From Phoenix dactylifera (taxonomy: Eukaryota > Streptophyta > Magnoliopsida > Arecales > Arecaceae), in assembly GCF_009389715.1 (NCBI RefSeq), contig NC_052397.1:17804129-17868128 (forward strand): a stretch of 64,000 bases of DNA, written 5' to 3'. Position numbers and translations under genes: made by a program. Every line of letters begins with the position of its first letter. Within the stretch, counting starts at the first letter, position 1. Under the pieces are notes generated by a model. It saw nothing but the letters and a program-made list of their open reading frames with translations. It was not told where the DNA came from and did not search any database. Below are positions 38,345 through 50,150 of this stretch, piece by piece.

Positions 38345-39689
38345 GGATCGATAGGGATTAGCCTAGGGTTTTGGTATTGGGACCTAGAATTTCGGGCATG
38401 GGAGGGTTGGGGTTCTCGAGATCAGCGGCCGTCGCAAAGAGCGGAGGGCGGAGGATGGTTGCGAAATGGAACGGCTTTTCCAGCGGGAAATATAATGGTT
38501 CCTTCAGATATATTAAAGTCGTTACGGTCGTTCCCTTCAAGAAGGGACAAGGAGAAATAGACAGGAGGTCCGAGATGACCGAATTTTGGGAGCCCTAAGG
38601 GTATTTTGGTACTTTAGAAAAGTCGAGGCTGGTTGTGGTTACCGCTCTTCTTTTGTGATCGAAATGGATTAGCGCGTTGACTGGTTGACTTGGACGGAGG
38701 GAGGGAGAGGTGAGTGAACGAAAGCACCAAGGCGGAGGTTGTGATATTCCACGCCATCCGTATAACAGAACAACGCGGTCAACGCGCGCTTAGAAATATG
38801 TATGCGGGATGAGATCTGCCATTCGTGATTGGTTCGGACTCTCGAACGCACATGAGATCATTTCCGCATAGAAGTTTGTCTGCGCAGAAGTTTTCACCGC
38901 GAGGTTGGTCTAGTGTTCTGCGGATTTATTTAATTATTTTCCTTGTCTGGTTTGCCGCTGAGAATGGGTGGTTAGGGGTATTTTTGGAATTTCGTGAGGC
39001 GGAAAGAGGTGCGAGAGGGATTGGAAACTTCGTTGGTTGACGAATAGTAGGGGGCTGTTAATTGGGTGCATCATGGTAGGTGAATGTCGCGGTCATCCAA
39101 CCATCGACGACGTATGCCAATTTCATTCACACTGGATGCGACACTACGCAATATCACCGCATGGGAGAAATTAATGTGGCTTATGTGAATGGATGTCCAA
39201 CTGAGTCTTATTCTTGAGTAGTATTTTGGAGTGTCAAAACTAACAGTTGGTTTTTTAATGAGAAAGGCAAGTCAACAACTTAATCATGCAAAAATTTATG
39301 GGGTAGCTAGGTCATTTAATAATTTATTAAAACAGATCATAAATACCTTCTTGGGTAGCAAGTTATCAGAGAATAAACTTGGGATAAAGAGGCTTAGTTG
39401 CCGCAATCCAAAATCTTACTCCTAGCTAGAAGACATTTTTTAAAAATTTTAATTTTATATAAATATTTAAAATATATCCAATACATAGTCAGGAATCAAG
39501 ATAGAACAAAATATACATTCACATGGATCTTCGTATGAGAACTTGTCCCTAAATACAAAACATATGATCCACAAGTGTGTACCAGTGATCGGCTCCAACT
39601 GGCTAAGCCTAAAAGAAAATTAGCTCTGAATCAAATGGTCATATTTTATTCCAACTGGCCTCGTTCATGCCAGAGTGCACTTAGAGGCT
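38345..39689. other. Spacer between two divergent genes
   Basis: The first few hundred bases should hold the promoter of the minus-strand membrane-protein gene; no TATA box is obvious. The rest is spacer. Short frames here lack any support. Confidence 0.4.
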
Positions 39690-40020
39690 CGGCGGATATT
39701 GTTGAAGGACGATTCGGCCACAGTGATTAAGTGGATCAGGTGTGGGCATGCCAGGCCAGATCTACACTCACTGGCCTAAAATGTTTGCCACATGTTGGAG
39801 AGTCTCGACTTATTTAGAGTTATATATGTATTTTAGGAGGCGAGCAGTGCGGCTGACTGGATCGCCTCCTTCGCAGTACATCATTCCGAGGTCTTCTCTT
39901 GGAATGGCACTGACTCCATTCCGAGGGGACTAGCCCATATTTTATATTTTGATTCCTCATAGCGTACTCACACGTGAATGTCATGAGATGCCGGTGCGCC
40001 AAAAAAAATAAAAAATAAAA
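39690..40020 (+). mobile_element. LINE 3' tail with RNase H remnant (copy C)
   Basis: The plus strand reads DSATVIKWI, then after decayed sequence EASSAADWIASFAVHH and VFSWNGTDSIPRG, the end of an RNase H domain of a plant L1-type LINE. It ends in an A-rich tail (GCCAAAAAAAATAAAAAATA, about 39998-40020). It is 5'-truncated with in-frame stops, and is related to copies A and B. Confidence 0.7.
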
Positions 40021-40258
40021 AATTCTGCATTGGCTCCACTCAATCCAACCCCATCGATGACCTATCTCCTAACCCATCCCAGTCCTTTACCTAAACTAGC
40101 TCAAACCAGCCCCAATCCAATCTAATCTAGCTTAATCAAGTCCCAATTCAATCCGACCCAGCCTAATCTCCCACGCCCGCCCCCGTGTTGGGTTTCCCCA
40201 ACTATAAACCGCATCGTCTCCAAAATCCAAATTCCCTTCATAGCTGGACTTATCGTTC

Positions 40259-43200
40259 ATGGGTGGATTATTACTGGGGAGTAACGCGAGGACAGGAATG
40301 CCATCTCCCGCCGCACGAACTCCATTTCCTGGCCTCCTCTGCCTCTCGTGGCGGAGCCTCCGCACCCTCCGCGCCCAATCGTCCGATGCAGCTGCGAGCC
40401 AAGCCCGTGGCGGTCTCCCTCGATTCCACTCCCCATCCCTTCCCTCATCCAAGGCACGTCTCTGCACTCCTCTCTCCGTGCTGTCGCTCTAATTGTATCG
40501 CATTTTTCTTGTAGGCATTTCTACAAACACTCGGTTCCTCTGTTTTTTCCCTCATGTCAACCCATCTTCTTTCCTTGTTATGTTGGCACAGGGAAGTGTT
40601 GTTCGGGTTCAAGGTGACGAGTCCTGGCACATGACGAGGGTCTTGCGCCTGGGTGTGAATGACAGGTTGGTTCTTTATCTACTGTGAGTTCAAGTGATGC
40701 TTGATCTCTTGGTTCGAATGTGGAGAGTTTAACATCAAAGTGCGATCGTTTACGAGGGATATTTTGGAATTTTAGGGAGTATATGGTCGGGATATTATGG
40801 ATTGAGAAGTGAAGTAGAAAACAGCAAAACCAAGAAGGATGAAAAAATTAGGATGGTAAGCAGTGATTACCAGCTTGGTTTTAGGGGATGAAATGATCAA
40901 CGGCATAAGGTCCCATGTACTAGCAGAACATGGAAACTTGGAAATAGGATAGACGAGTGATCTAATGTAATGCATTCGAGTTGTATATTTTTATGCTCAA
41001 ATGAGCGGTTATACAAAGGAGGTCGTAGAGGATGCATGGCATATTACATATTGTGGATACTTATTGGTAATTCATTAAGCTCGTCAGCAACATATATTTC
41101 CTAGGAAAGATAAATGTTCAGATTTAGAATATTTTTCCTAGAAAAGATCTGGTGCAAGTGTGTAGTGGAGCAGTGAAGCTCTCAGAAAATATTGTGAATA
41201 GAAAGTAGAGAGCAAGATTCCAAGATTTGAAGAGAGAGGAGTGCTAGAACAAAGTGCAGCATGAGCCACAGATACCTCTTTCTTAGGCGGGGAGAAGTGT
41301 TGGCTGAACTAAATAGGTTATTAGTTGGGTAGATCGTTAGCCTACTAATTCACATTTTATGTCATCATATTTGAAACGACTCTCATACAATAATATTTGA
41401 CAATGCCTAGGTTCTACCTTTGATGCTTGAATATAATCGTAGGCAGATCTCATCTCTGTTGGTGGTTGGATACAATTATTCTCGATACTGGTAAGCATTT
41501 TTCTGAATTTCCTGTACTAAAATGCAAGGGTGGAGCTCTTCAATGGGATAGGTGGTCTAGTTGAGGGTTGCATACAGAAAGTCGATCGGACTGGTTTAGA
41601 TGTCATGGCTTTAGAGGAACCAAAAATAATTGCTCCTCAGGGCATTCAGTGGCATGTATTTGCTGCTTTTGGTGAGTCTTACTTGTGTTTCGAAAAAAAA
41701 ACTCAATTTCATTACCATACTATTTGTGTATTTTTTTCTATGTATCTCTTGCTATGTTCTTTCAGGTACCTTGAAAGGTGGTCGGGCTGACTGGCTTATT
41801 GAGAAATGCACTGTATGTTTTTTTCTACTTGTGAAATGTGGAGAATTTTGTTATACTGAAATTTGCAGATGCAGTGGCTTAGTTATTTGCTGTCATTTGT
41901 TAAGGAATTGGGAGCTAGTAGTGTAACACCCCTGCTGACAGAGAGGTCTCCTACAATTACAGAAAATCGGGTAGACAGGTTACAGCGTGTCATATTAGCT
42001 GCAGTTAAACAGAGTAATCACTTCTTCTGATTTTTTCTTTTCAAGTGCATGCATGTATGCATGTATAAATTGTCTTCTTAGATTCATTGTAATACGAATT
42101 TATGTTTTTCTTATACATGCAAGTCAATGCTATAGAACAGAAGTTCTTGACAAGATTGTGGCAAATCATTCATTCACTCTACTTCTCTACTCACCAGCAT
42201 ATGATGTCTTTTTCATAGGTCAGCGGCTACATGAAATGATTCTGAATCCTCCTATGAAATTTCACAGCTTTTTGCCTGTTGTAAGTTCTCTTTGATACTA
42301 AATATTTTAGAACTGGGTTAGATCCTTTTTTTTTTTGACAATTTAAATAACTCATACTGGATTACACCATAGTATGACTTTTGTACAAGTGCATAATACC
42401 TTTTATTATTCAGGAGCTTAGATGTTTTACCTGTAACATAGATTAGCATGAAACAGGAAATGCAATATGTAGCTTGTGTACTCACAAGAGATTGTTCTCC
42501 ATGCTTTAGGGGACCAAAATTTTGTGCCCTCAAATTTCTCAAAGAAATTACAGCCTTATTATGTGCACGCTATTTGCATTATTCAATGAGACTAGGGATG
42601 GCATAAATGTTTAACCGGAAATGTGGAAAGACTAACTTTCAAGGGGAAAAAGGAGTGGGGAGGAAGTGAGAAACTTTAATGAATTATTAAAGAATCAGCT
42701 TGCATTTAGAACTCAGGAATAAGGAAGGGCTGAACTCCCAAGATGACTTGTTTCATTATAAACAGGATAAGGATGCCCAGTTATAACAAAATCAATTTGG
42801 ATTAGGTAGAGATTTGATTATGGAGTATCTGAGTAATTAAGACTTGAAGAGTACTTGCAAACCCGGCTATGTAAAAATAAGTGCAGTTTGTTGACACATT
42901 AAGCTTCTTTTTTTTAAAAAAAAAATTAACATATCATGGTTCGACCAAAATGTAATTGAATGTTTTTGCTTCACAGATTATGACCATTGTGCATCATGTT
43001 TCTTGTGATCCTAGGTTGCCAAATCAAAATTCTCTTTTCTTGCTTCAGCAGAAGCAACTCCTCTTATTAACGTCTTATCCTCATCAAGTGGACAACCCAG
43101 TGGGCTTTTGATTGTTGGACCAGAAGGGGGTTAGTTGCTCTCTCTCTCTCTCTCTCTCTCCACCACCCCACCTCCTGTCTTTCTAGCACGTGCTTTATTT

Positions 43201-45009
43201 GTTCTATATGGTTTAGTTATCTTGATACATATCTTCTGGGTAAACAGGCTTTTTTAACATGTTAAATTATCAGAGCAGTTTATTGTCAGAGAAACTTTAA
43301 TCATAAGACTTAGTAAGAATAATAATTTCGGCTGCATCTTTCCTTTTACATTTTATAAAAATTAATATTTTTCCTTATTTTAGAAGACTGAAGTTAATTT
43401 TTCTTGAGTTTGGTCATGAACCTCCTCTTAATGATTGAAATGATGCTATGATCATTGACCACCACAAAAATTCTCAGTAAAATTAATATATACATGTTCA
43501 GAATCATATTTTGTATTTTATCGGTCCATTTAATCCTACTTATGGTGAAGTTCTATCAAATGAATTAGGAGTGCTCAGAATTTCAATCCAAGCAGTAGGA
43601 TTTCTCTTCTGCTTTTTGATCTTTAATGCGAGTCTTCTCAAACTGTTTATGTTCAATACTATACCTGTCCAGATCATCTGAAAAGATCTCTCTGCTTGAA
43701 ATCTGCTATTGCTGCTGCTCCTAAGATCTTTCTGGTGTGCACAACTGTCTACAATATGTATTCCGTCTTATGTTCATACTGAGATGCTCATTTTTGCTGC
43801 ATTCCTTTGGTGTCCTTGTCACTGTTGCTGTACAACATGTGCATATATGCAATAAAGTCAGTTAGCATACCATGATGTTCTTACACTCTAAAAGCTCATT
43901 TCCACTTCTGTAGTCCTGTTTTAATTTTATGACTGACATCCTAATCCTTCTTCTTCTTGTATATTCAAATTAAGCTAGCGTTCTTTACACCATGCACTTG
44001 TCACTAAATTCGCATTCTACCTACTCTGGCTTTTGCCTTGTTGATTTTTTGGGGAGTATTTACCTGATTGGTTTAAAAAATGTTATTTTCCGAGCCTATA
44101 CTTGTCCGAAAGCCTTAAATGTTTTACACACAACCTGCAGAATGGACCTTTTCCTTTTATGATCGGTAGGAGTGTCTTGTAATAATTATTTTAAACTCTA
44201 CATAGTGATGTTCATTTAGGCCGTCTTCATATCTTTATGCTGTAAAATGATCTTATATTGGAACACCAGATCTGATATGGTAAATTTTCCAGTGGAATGG
44301 TAATATTAGTACTTTAGTTGAAGCATAAATCTCAAAAACCATCAATATACACATGCAAGACTGTTAAATTCTTGAGGGATATTTATGCTTTTCAGTTTAT
44401 TAAAGAACAATTTCTCACATTTCCCCCCTCCTGTCTTATGTCTCCTCTTATCAACTAAACTGGAAGTTATTTTTTAACGGAGACCAAATTTACCACTCCG
44501 CTACCTTTATCCCTTCTATTATGATGTACTTTAAGCTACCTGTCTGTGACTCTGTGAGGCACTGAGCTTCCTGTTTGCAAATGCTGTCCTATATATGCTC
44601 CCTCCTTTTTTTAAAACACCTTACACAGTTCAGTTTTCAGTTTTTTAAAGGAGAAAAGAAAACGCATAAAACAAAAAAGGATTATGGTTTTTAATATCCA
44701 TAAATATAGAAATAGAACTTGATTACATGTGATTCCCTCCATTCACCCTTCTTAAGTGTGCGTTGCAGATGTTTAACGGTAGTATAATGGGCATCTGAGC
44801 ACCATCTGAAAGGTTTCTAAAGAGAAGAAACTTATGGTAGATCTATTGCTGTTTCAGACTTCACAGAGGAGGAGGTGAAGCTGTTGATAAAGGCCGGTGC
44901 TACTGCTGTTGGTCTTGGTCCATGCCGACTGCGAGTTGAAACGGCTGCCATCACTCTACTAGCAACCCTCATGCTATGGTCTGATGCTCAAAAAGTAAAG
45001 CCCCAATAG
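40259..45009 (+). CDS. rsmE: RsmE-type 16S rRNA (uracil-N3) methyltransferase, 8 exons
   Basis: Eight exons join in phase: 40259-40453, 40592-40665, 41529-41671, 41766-41812, 41905-42013, 42219-42280, 43015-43129 and 44858-45009, giving 298 residues. RsmE enzymes methylate N3 of U1498 of 16S rRNA with S-adenosylmethionine. Blocks in order: GGLPRF near the N-terminus, HMTRVLRLGVNDRVELFNG (PUA-like part), KGGRADWLIEKCTELGASSV (start of the SPOUT fold), then GLLIVGPEGDFTEEEV and LGPCRLRVETAAI, the knot and SAM-binding motifs. The N-terminus (to about residue 45) is Ser/Arg/Ala-rich and acid-poor, like a plastid or mitochondrial transit peptide, which fits a bacterial-type enzyme in an organelle. 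ATG at 40259 or 40298 could be the start; the second leaves 285 residues. The first intron seems to use a GC donor (AAG|GCACGT). Confidence 0.9.
43138..43160. repeat. (CT)n microsatellite in the RsmE gene intron 7
   Basis: A run of about 11 CT units lies directly downstream of exon 7 of the RsmE gene, a few bases after the donor. Confidence 0.9.
43161..44857 (+). other. Main part of RsmE intron 7
   Basis: The seventh intron of the RsmE gene (43130-44857) is AT-rich and ends in a clear pyrimidine-rich TTTCAG acceptor. I see no exon, transposon or RNA gene inside. Confidence 0.6.
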
Positions 45010-45372
45010 TACCAATAGGTAAAGCACTATTAAGTTGTTAGTGGGCCTTGCCAAGAGGTTTTGATAATGACATATTTTTCTGAATCTTCCTTGTGTATGC
45101 GTTTGTTAGAATGCATTGATAGTTTCTTTTTTTTTTTGGCTTCCTGAAATTAGGGTTGAATTGCAGATAAACTGCGAAGAAACTGAATTTCTGATTCATC
45201 AAAAAGTTTCAAGGCAATGATTGTCCAGCTCTGTGCAGAGACCACACTAGGCCTAAGGATGGTGCCTGCTTACGGAGAGCAATTCAGCAGCAAGCTAGCA
45301 GTTGGCACAATGAGAAAGGAGCTTAATCTTTGAGATACATTGTATGATATCGGTGCAGGGCACACTATATTC

Positions 45373-45378
45373 AATAAA
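45373..45378 (+). terminator. Candidate polyadenylation signal of the RsmE gene
   Basis: AATAAA occurs 364 bp after the stop codon, in sequence that reads like a 3' untranslated region. Plant poly-A signals are loose, so this is a candidate only. Confidence 0.4.
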
Positions 45379-46140
45379 ATTTCGAAAGAACAACCATTAG
45401 AAATTGTGTGAAGAAGTAAGTGGACTCTGTTTTCTTTTTCTTTTTCTTTTTGGCTATCATTAAACAATTTTTGTCTTGAGGATGTAGTATCTGTCATCTT
45501 GCTGGTGATTGGTTGCCTTAGGACTCAGAAGGAAAAGCACAGGTAGCAGCCTCAGATCGTAAATGATGGCACGGCCATACACTCATATTATATTCAGCTC
45601 TTTACTTTTCATTCGCAAGTTAGCTTCCACGATTTAAGTGAGAATTGCTGTGCGTCACAATTCTGCAGCGTACTAGACTGCTCTCTCTTCGAGACCCAAA
45701 GGTACCTTCCGTGGAATATGCAGCCTGTTGTCCCATTTGCCTTCCTGTACTGAAATGGAACGTGGACCATGATCTTAAATCTCATCCCCCTTGGCACTCA
45801 AGGCACTACGGCCATGGAGCAGCGAATATAGCGGGGAACGGTGGACCCACCTGCATGTCGTTTGAACAAAGTGGCGCAGAATAGAATCAGATACTGGAGC
45901 CGAGTCCCGAGCTGTTCATATGAACAGCCCGATTGATCTGCAGCAGATATCGAATCCAGCTGTTCAAAACAAATCTGCTATTTTGTCGTCATCGTAACGG
46001 CCCTCTGCTTTTGTCTCTGCAGATAATTACGGGGACCACCCGATCACGCACCACCACCCGGGCTACTCCCTAACAGCCTTAACCACGAATAAATATATAG
46101 TCGATTAATTTATTCGACGGGAAGGAATGTACGTAACAGT
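45379..46140. other. Spacer before the small basic gene
   Basis: The sequence becomes more GC-rich towards 46100 and includes CCCACCCACCCACC near 46158, likely promoter sequence of the gene starting at 46249. Open frames at 45609-45884 show nothing recognisable. Confidence 0.4.
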
Positions 46141-46188
46141 CGATCGAAACGTAACACCCACCCACCCACCACCGTCCCTTCCGCATTG

Positions 46189-46199
46189 ATATATATATA
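46189..46199 (+). promoter_or_regulatory. TATA box of the small basic gene
   Basis: ATATATATATA stands about 55 bp upstream of the start codon, directly after a C-rich stretch. It implies a short leader rich in A and G. Confidence 0.55.
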
Positions 46200-46248
46200 G
46201 GACAAGGGGAAGAAGAACGGATCTCTACGCACTCAAACGAAGCAAGCA

Positions 46249-46524
46249 ATGAATTCAGAAGGAACGGAAGAGAATTCGAGACGAGGAGGAGGAAGAGAAA
46301 GAGAGGGAAAGGTGGCTCTGATGCTGGGGAGCATCGTGGATTCTATAAAGGCAAAGGTGATGAAATCTCTGAAGAAGAAGAATAAGAAGAAGAGTAAGAT
46401 GTACGCGAGGATGGAGAAGAGCGGCAGCTTGAAGGTGAAGATCCGCAGCTTGCGGGCGCAGCGCATCATCGATCAAACGCTCAAGGCGGCCGATCGCCCC
46501 GGCAAGATCTCCATCTCTTCCTGA
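46249..46524 (+). CDS. Small basic protein, 91 aa, function unknown
   Basis: An intronless frame of 91 residues behind a well-placed TATA box. The product is strongly basic: an acidic/Arg-rich start (residues 2-20), a segment IVDSIKAKVMKSLKKK, a Lys cluster (about 38-50), then SKMYARMEKSGSLKVKIRS and the conserved-looking end RIIDQTLKAADRPGKISISS. Similar small plant proteins share a (Y/K)-x-(K/R)-(M/L)-(E/D)-K-(S/T)-x-S-(V/L)-(K/R)-V block followed by (R/K)-x-(L/I)-I-D-(K/Q)-T-L-K-x-A-D-R-P; I know of no established function. There is no signal peptide or membrane helix. The Lys-rich part could direct it to the nucleus or to acidic membranes, which is inference. The frame, TATA box and a codon bias unlike the flanks support a real gene. 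Confidence 0.7.
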   Translation: MNSEGTEENSRRGGGREREGKVALMLGSIVDSIKAKVMKSLKKKNKKKSKMYARMEKSGSLKVKIRSLRAQRIIDQTLKAADRPGKISISS

Positions 46525-46589
46525 AGTTGCTCTCATTTTCTCCGCCCCCCCTCGTCACTTTAGATCTCCTAACTAGTGCTGTACAACGA

Positions 46590-46615
46590 TCTCATTCATT
46601 CATTCATTCATTCTT
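46590..46615. repeat. (ATTC)n microsatellite
   Basis: About six ATTC units lie in the likely 3' untranslated region of the small basic gene. Confidence 0.85.
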
Positions 46616-47449
46616 TCATCGTGTCCATCGTTACATGTGTCGCTATGGAATGCATCCCTTCTCCGATCGCTTTTTTGTAAGAGTAGCAATAAGATGTTGC
46701 CTAATTTTTGACAGGAAAAATTTTAAAAAAATCCTCTTATTCTCCAGGCTGTTTCGTTTTATATTGCGTTTATGTACCTATTTATTCATCTATTTTTTTG
46801 GACTTTCCCTCCGTATACACTCTCCTTTCCGTTGCGAAATGCAGGATTGAAACCAAAAATGTTGCTCGGCTTCACTTTTCTTTTAAATTAAATTTATAGC
46901 TACCACAAATTCTAGAAATTAAAATTTCACCGGCTGCCTGTAATAAGCACTCTGAAAAGAATTATCAAGTGACAAATAAAGATTTGATAATTCTATAATC
47001 GACCAACTCGTCTCGGGCAGCAAATATGGTAGGAATCCTTGACACTATTTATTGGTCCCAAAGAGCAAACCTATGACTTAAGCAAAAAAAAAACAAAAAA
47101 AAGATCAATCCCACGATAACTTGTGAAAATCTTCCAAAAAAATTACAAAATTGTACGTGCCCTTAGATTGTAGCTCATAGCTCTTGATTCTACTAGCTGC
47201 ACCGATGGTCTTCCACATCAATTTTTTTTCCAATTTTATCCACCAAAAAAAATTGTTTATTTTAAAATTTTAAAATCCCAGTTAATTCCTAGGGCGGGAA
47301 ACCTCCTCTCCCTAGTTTTTATTTTTAATCACGGCTATCTAAAAGAAAAGTTTCCTGCGTTTCGTTTGTGTTTTTAATTTTTTTTTTATTCATCATCTAT
47401 TGATGGCCAATCACGTGAAGACCAATAGAAGACGCCTTCCCACGTGAAG

Positions 47450-47735
47450 TCCATTTGCTGCTTTTTAACCGCTCGTCTTCCATCAACGCTTTCCCTCCAA
47501 CTACGAAAAAAAAATCCCCTCCCCCCTTTCACCAACCCAACACGAGACCCCTCCGTCGAAACCCCAATCCCACCTTCACCTCTGTCCCCGCTCGTCGATC
47601 CGGAATCAAGCCAAGCCTCGTGATCGATTCCAATCTCTTCCCATTTCTCATGGCGATTTCTCGACGAGCGTCGACGAACACCGGATGAGCATCGCGATTG
47701 CTTCTTGGCCGCGAACCTTTCCACGAAAACCCCTG
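47450..47735 (+). other. Possible 5' exon of an unidentified transcript
   Basis: A C-rich, moderately GC-rich stretch in an AT-rich neighbourhood ends with CCCCT|GTGAGTTAA, a good splice donor. This looks like a leader exon of a plus-strand transcript. I could not connect it to a coding exon downstream. Frames on either strand here (for example 112 residues on the minus strand) are low-complexity and unsupported. It may be a noncoding RNA or the first exon of a decayed gene. Confidence 0.3.
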
Positions 47736-48246
47736 TGAGTTAACGCCCATCTATGGAATTATGGATGCCACTTTGAAACCATTTAATCACTGTTAATTAC
47801 ATGTGGAGATCGATTGTTCCGCTCAATTTCTATAACGCAAATCATTCTTGCTTTCTTCTTTGGTTGTAATTTATGTTTGTTATGCTGCATTGGGAGTACA
47901 ATTGTGCTTTGTGTTGATGATGATAACATCAACAGAAGGTGGAGATTATATAATACTCGTTATGGCAAGAGAAGATACAAGCTAAACACTAGAAGACCTA
48001 ATGGTAGCATTGATGTTTTTTTTTGCCTCGACAAATGAATAGAAAACAGTGTTATGCTTCTTGGATTAAGTGACAGGATTTAGGAAGAGTATTGATGCTC
48101 TCCTGATACAGGAAGAGTAATGGCAGCAGAATCAAAAATGCACTCTTTGAATTCAGTGACTGGATTTAGGAACTGCTCGGTCATAGTTACAGCAGGGCCA
48201 GGAAGGGCAGCGATCCCATTTTATTGTGATTGATGCAACTATGAAG

Positions 48247-48286
48247 ATATATATATATATATATATATATACACGCACACACACTC
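48247..48286. repeat. (AT)n plus (AC)n microsatellite
   Basis: About 12 AT units pass into CACGCACACACAC. A simple repeat. Confidence 0.9.
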
Positions 48287-48299
48287 AGCCTCGATCGTG

Positions 48300-49945
48300 T
48301 CTTCATCTCAGTAATATATGTACATCTATATGAGCAGTGAACTGGCAAATGCAATGGATATAGAGGATGAGTGTGTGGTTCACCAGTTCGAGATGTCTCT
48401 ATAACTCCACAGCATTGACATGTCTAATTGGAGATGTGATACCTCAGGAGTATATTATTTATCACATCAACACTTTGTCAATCATATTTAACTCATGTCT
48501 TCAACCTTCTAAGATAAGATTTACTCTATTTTAGCAATTATGAGTTGTAAAGTTTAGACCACTCACCTTCATTTTTTGATTATAATATGAATCAGATGTA
48601 TGACATTTCCTATGCCCTTGAAGCTAAGGAATGAAGGCCATCAAACTGCAAATCAATTTAGTGGACAATTATTGTGGATATCCTTTGGTAATTACCAGTT
48701 GCCACTCTTCTCTGCACACCAGTATAAAAGAAGATAGTATCTACGGCAGGTCCAAGGTTGCAGATTACAGTAAATCTGAATATCCAACTTTTACACATAT
48801 ATTGGTGAGAAGTCCCTCCAACCAAAAATTTCAGTTTTTGGATTTTTCACAGCTACAACTTCTTTAGTAATTTTTTTCTTTTTTCAGCTTCAGCTTTCAT
48901 ATTCTTTGACAAACTACATTTGTAAGGAAAATCCTGCATCTTTTTTCTTGGAGGCTAGGAGGGGACTTACATGTATTGATTATCTTGAATATTAACTTAA
49001 TGCTTTGAAATTTTTACCAAATCTTTTTGATTGGGAGCTTGATATGTCAAGGCCCAATTATACAGTAAGGTGATGATGATGTCAATGCTATTAGTATGCC
49101 AGCGAATAGCATGACTTTAACACTTTAAGTAATGCACATACATTAACAAGTTTTCTTTAACAATTCTCTTCGTGCAAATCAACACTATAAAGGCTGGAAA
49201 TTGGATATGTGGCTTGTGGCTTTTATATTCTGAACCATTCACTAGTTGTAGTTGGTCGTGTTTGGTATGCAGATTTTTGGAGTTAATTGGGGCAATTTTC
49301 CTCAAAGGGCAAATCTGAACATCTCCCAAGGAAAAAAAAACTGAAAGCCTCTCATTTATAAAATCTTGTGTTCGCCAAACTGCCATGAATACGTTGTTTG
49401 TAGATATTGGTTAATAATATATCTAATGGTTGCTCTTTTTCTGTAATTCCTCCCAAGTGTCTTAGGTAGCTTTTATCATATAAGGGAAAATACACAAAGG
49501 GCTCTTCATGCTTTCAGGTTTCATTTGTTGGTGTGCAGTATCATTTTGAAATTTTCAGGTATGCTAATACTATTAGCATTTGTTTTTCACCTAGTTTTCA
49601 ATACCTCCATCTGTACTTCTATAAGAGAACCATATTTGCAGCTAAAGCATTTGTGGCATTTCTTCAGAAATCTAAGATCCTGATGAAGCAGGAAGAAGCA
49701 AAGACATGGAGAAAATATTTTCCTATATGTGTTCTATTTGGTGCTTCTAGCAAATCTTTCCTCTTTACCAGGTATGCTAGTAATTATCCCCAGAGGGGTA
49801 CAGAATTGTCCTGAATAGCACCATGGATCCAATAAATCCATACCTGGTAATGGCTCTTGTCATCTAGAACATTCTTATATTCTTACTATTTCTTAGTGAA
49901 TTTGAGGCATTCACAGAGCATATGGAAGCCTTAATCAAGGTTAAA
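48300..49945. other. Spacer, no gene seen
   Basis: AT-rich sequence. Short frames (for example 48631-48867 and 49533-49814) show no domain. One exon-like stretch near 49620-49770 ends in CCAGGTATGC, but I cannot link it to any other. Confidence 0.4.
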
Positions 49946-49949
49946 TTAT

Positions 49950-50150
49950 TAGTGTGTATTGGTACACATCGACCGTACTGGATCACACCAGTTACTGATG
50001 CTAGTATAACCCCCATACTGGTATGATACCAATGCTAGTATAACCCCCATATTGTGTGTTGATACTACCATATAGCACCCATCCATGACCGTAGTGCTGT
50101 AGTGGTAAGGCATCAGTAGGGGTGCCAGTACCAATACTTCAAACCTTGCC
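49950..50150. repeat. Repeat rich in GGTA/CCATACTGG motifs
   Basis: TTGGTACACATCGACCGTAC, a near-duplicated GATGCTAGTATAACCCCCAT (at about 49997 and 50031, 34 bp apart), CATACTGGTATGATACCA and GTGCCAGTACCAATAC share words with the 10020-10230 stretch. It is probably a degraded dispersed repeat. The 131-residue frame on the minus strand that crosses it is not supported as a gene. Confidence 0.4.

Noticed and set aside
41920-41945. TGTAACACCC-like word resembling an LTR end
   Set aside because: It is part of RsmE exon 5 (SSVTPLLTE); the match is a coincidence of coding sequence.
47386-47724. Minus-strand frame of 112 residues
   Set aside because: Arg/Gly/Ser-rich by composition and opposite to what looks like a C-rich leader exon; no recognisable family.
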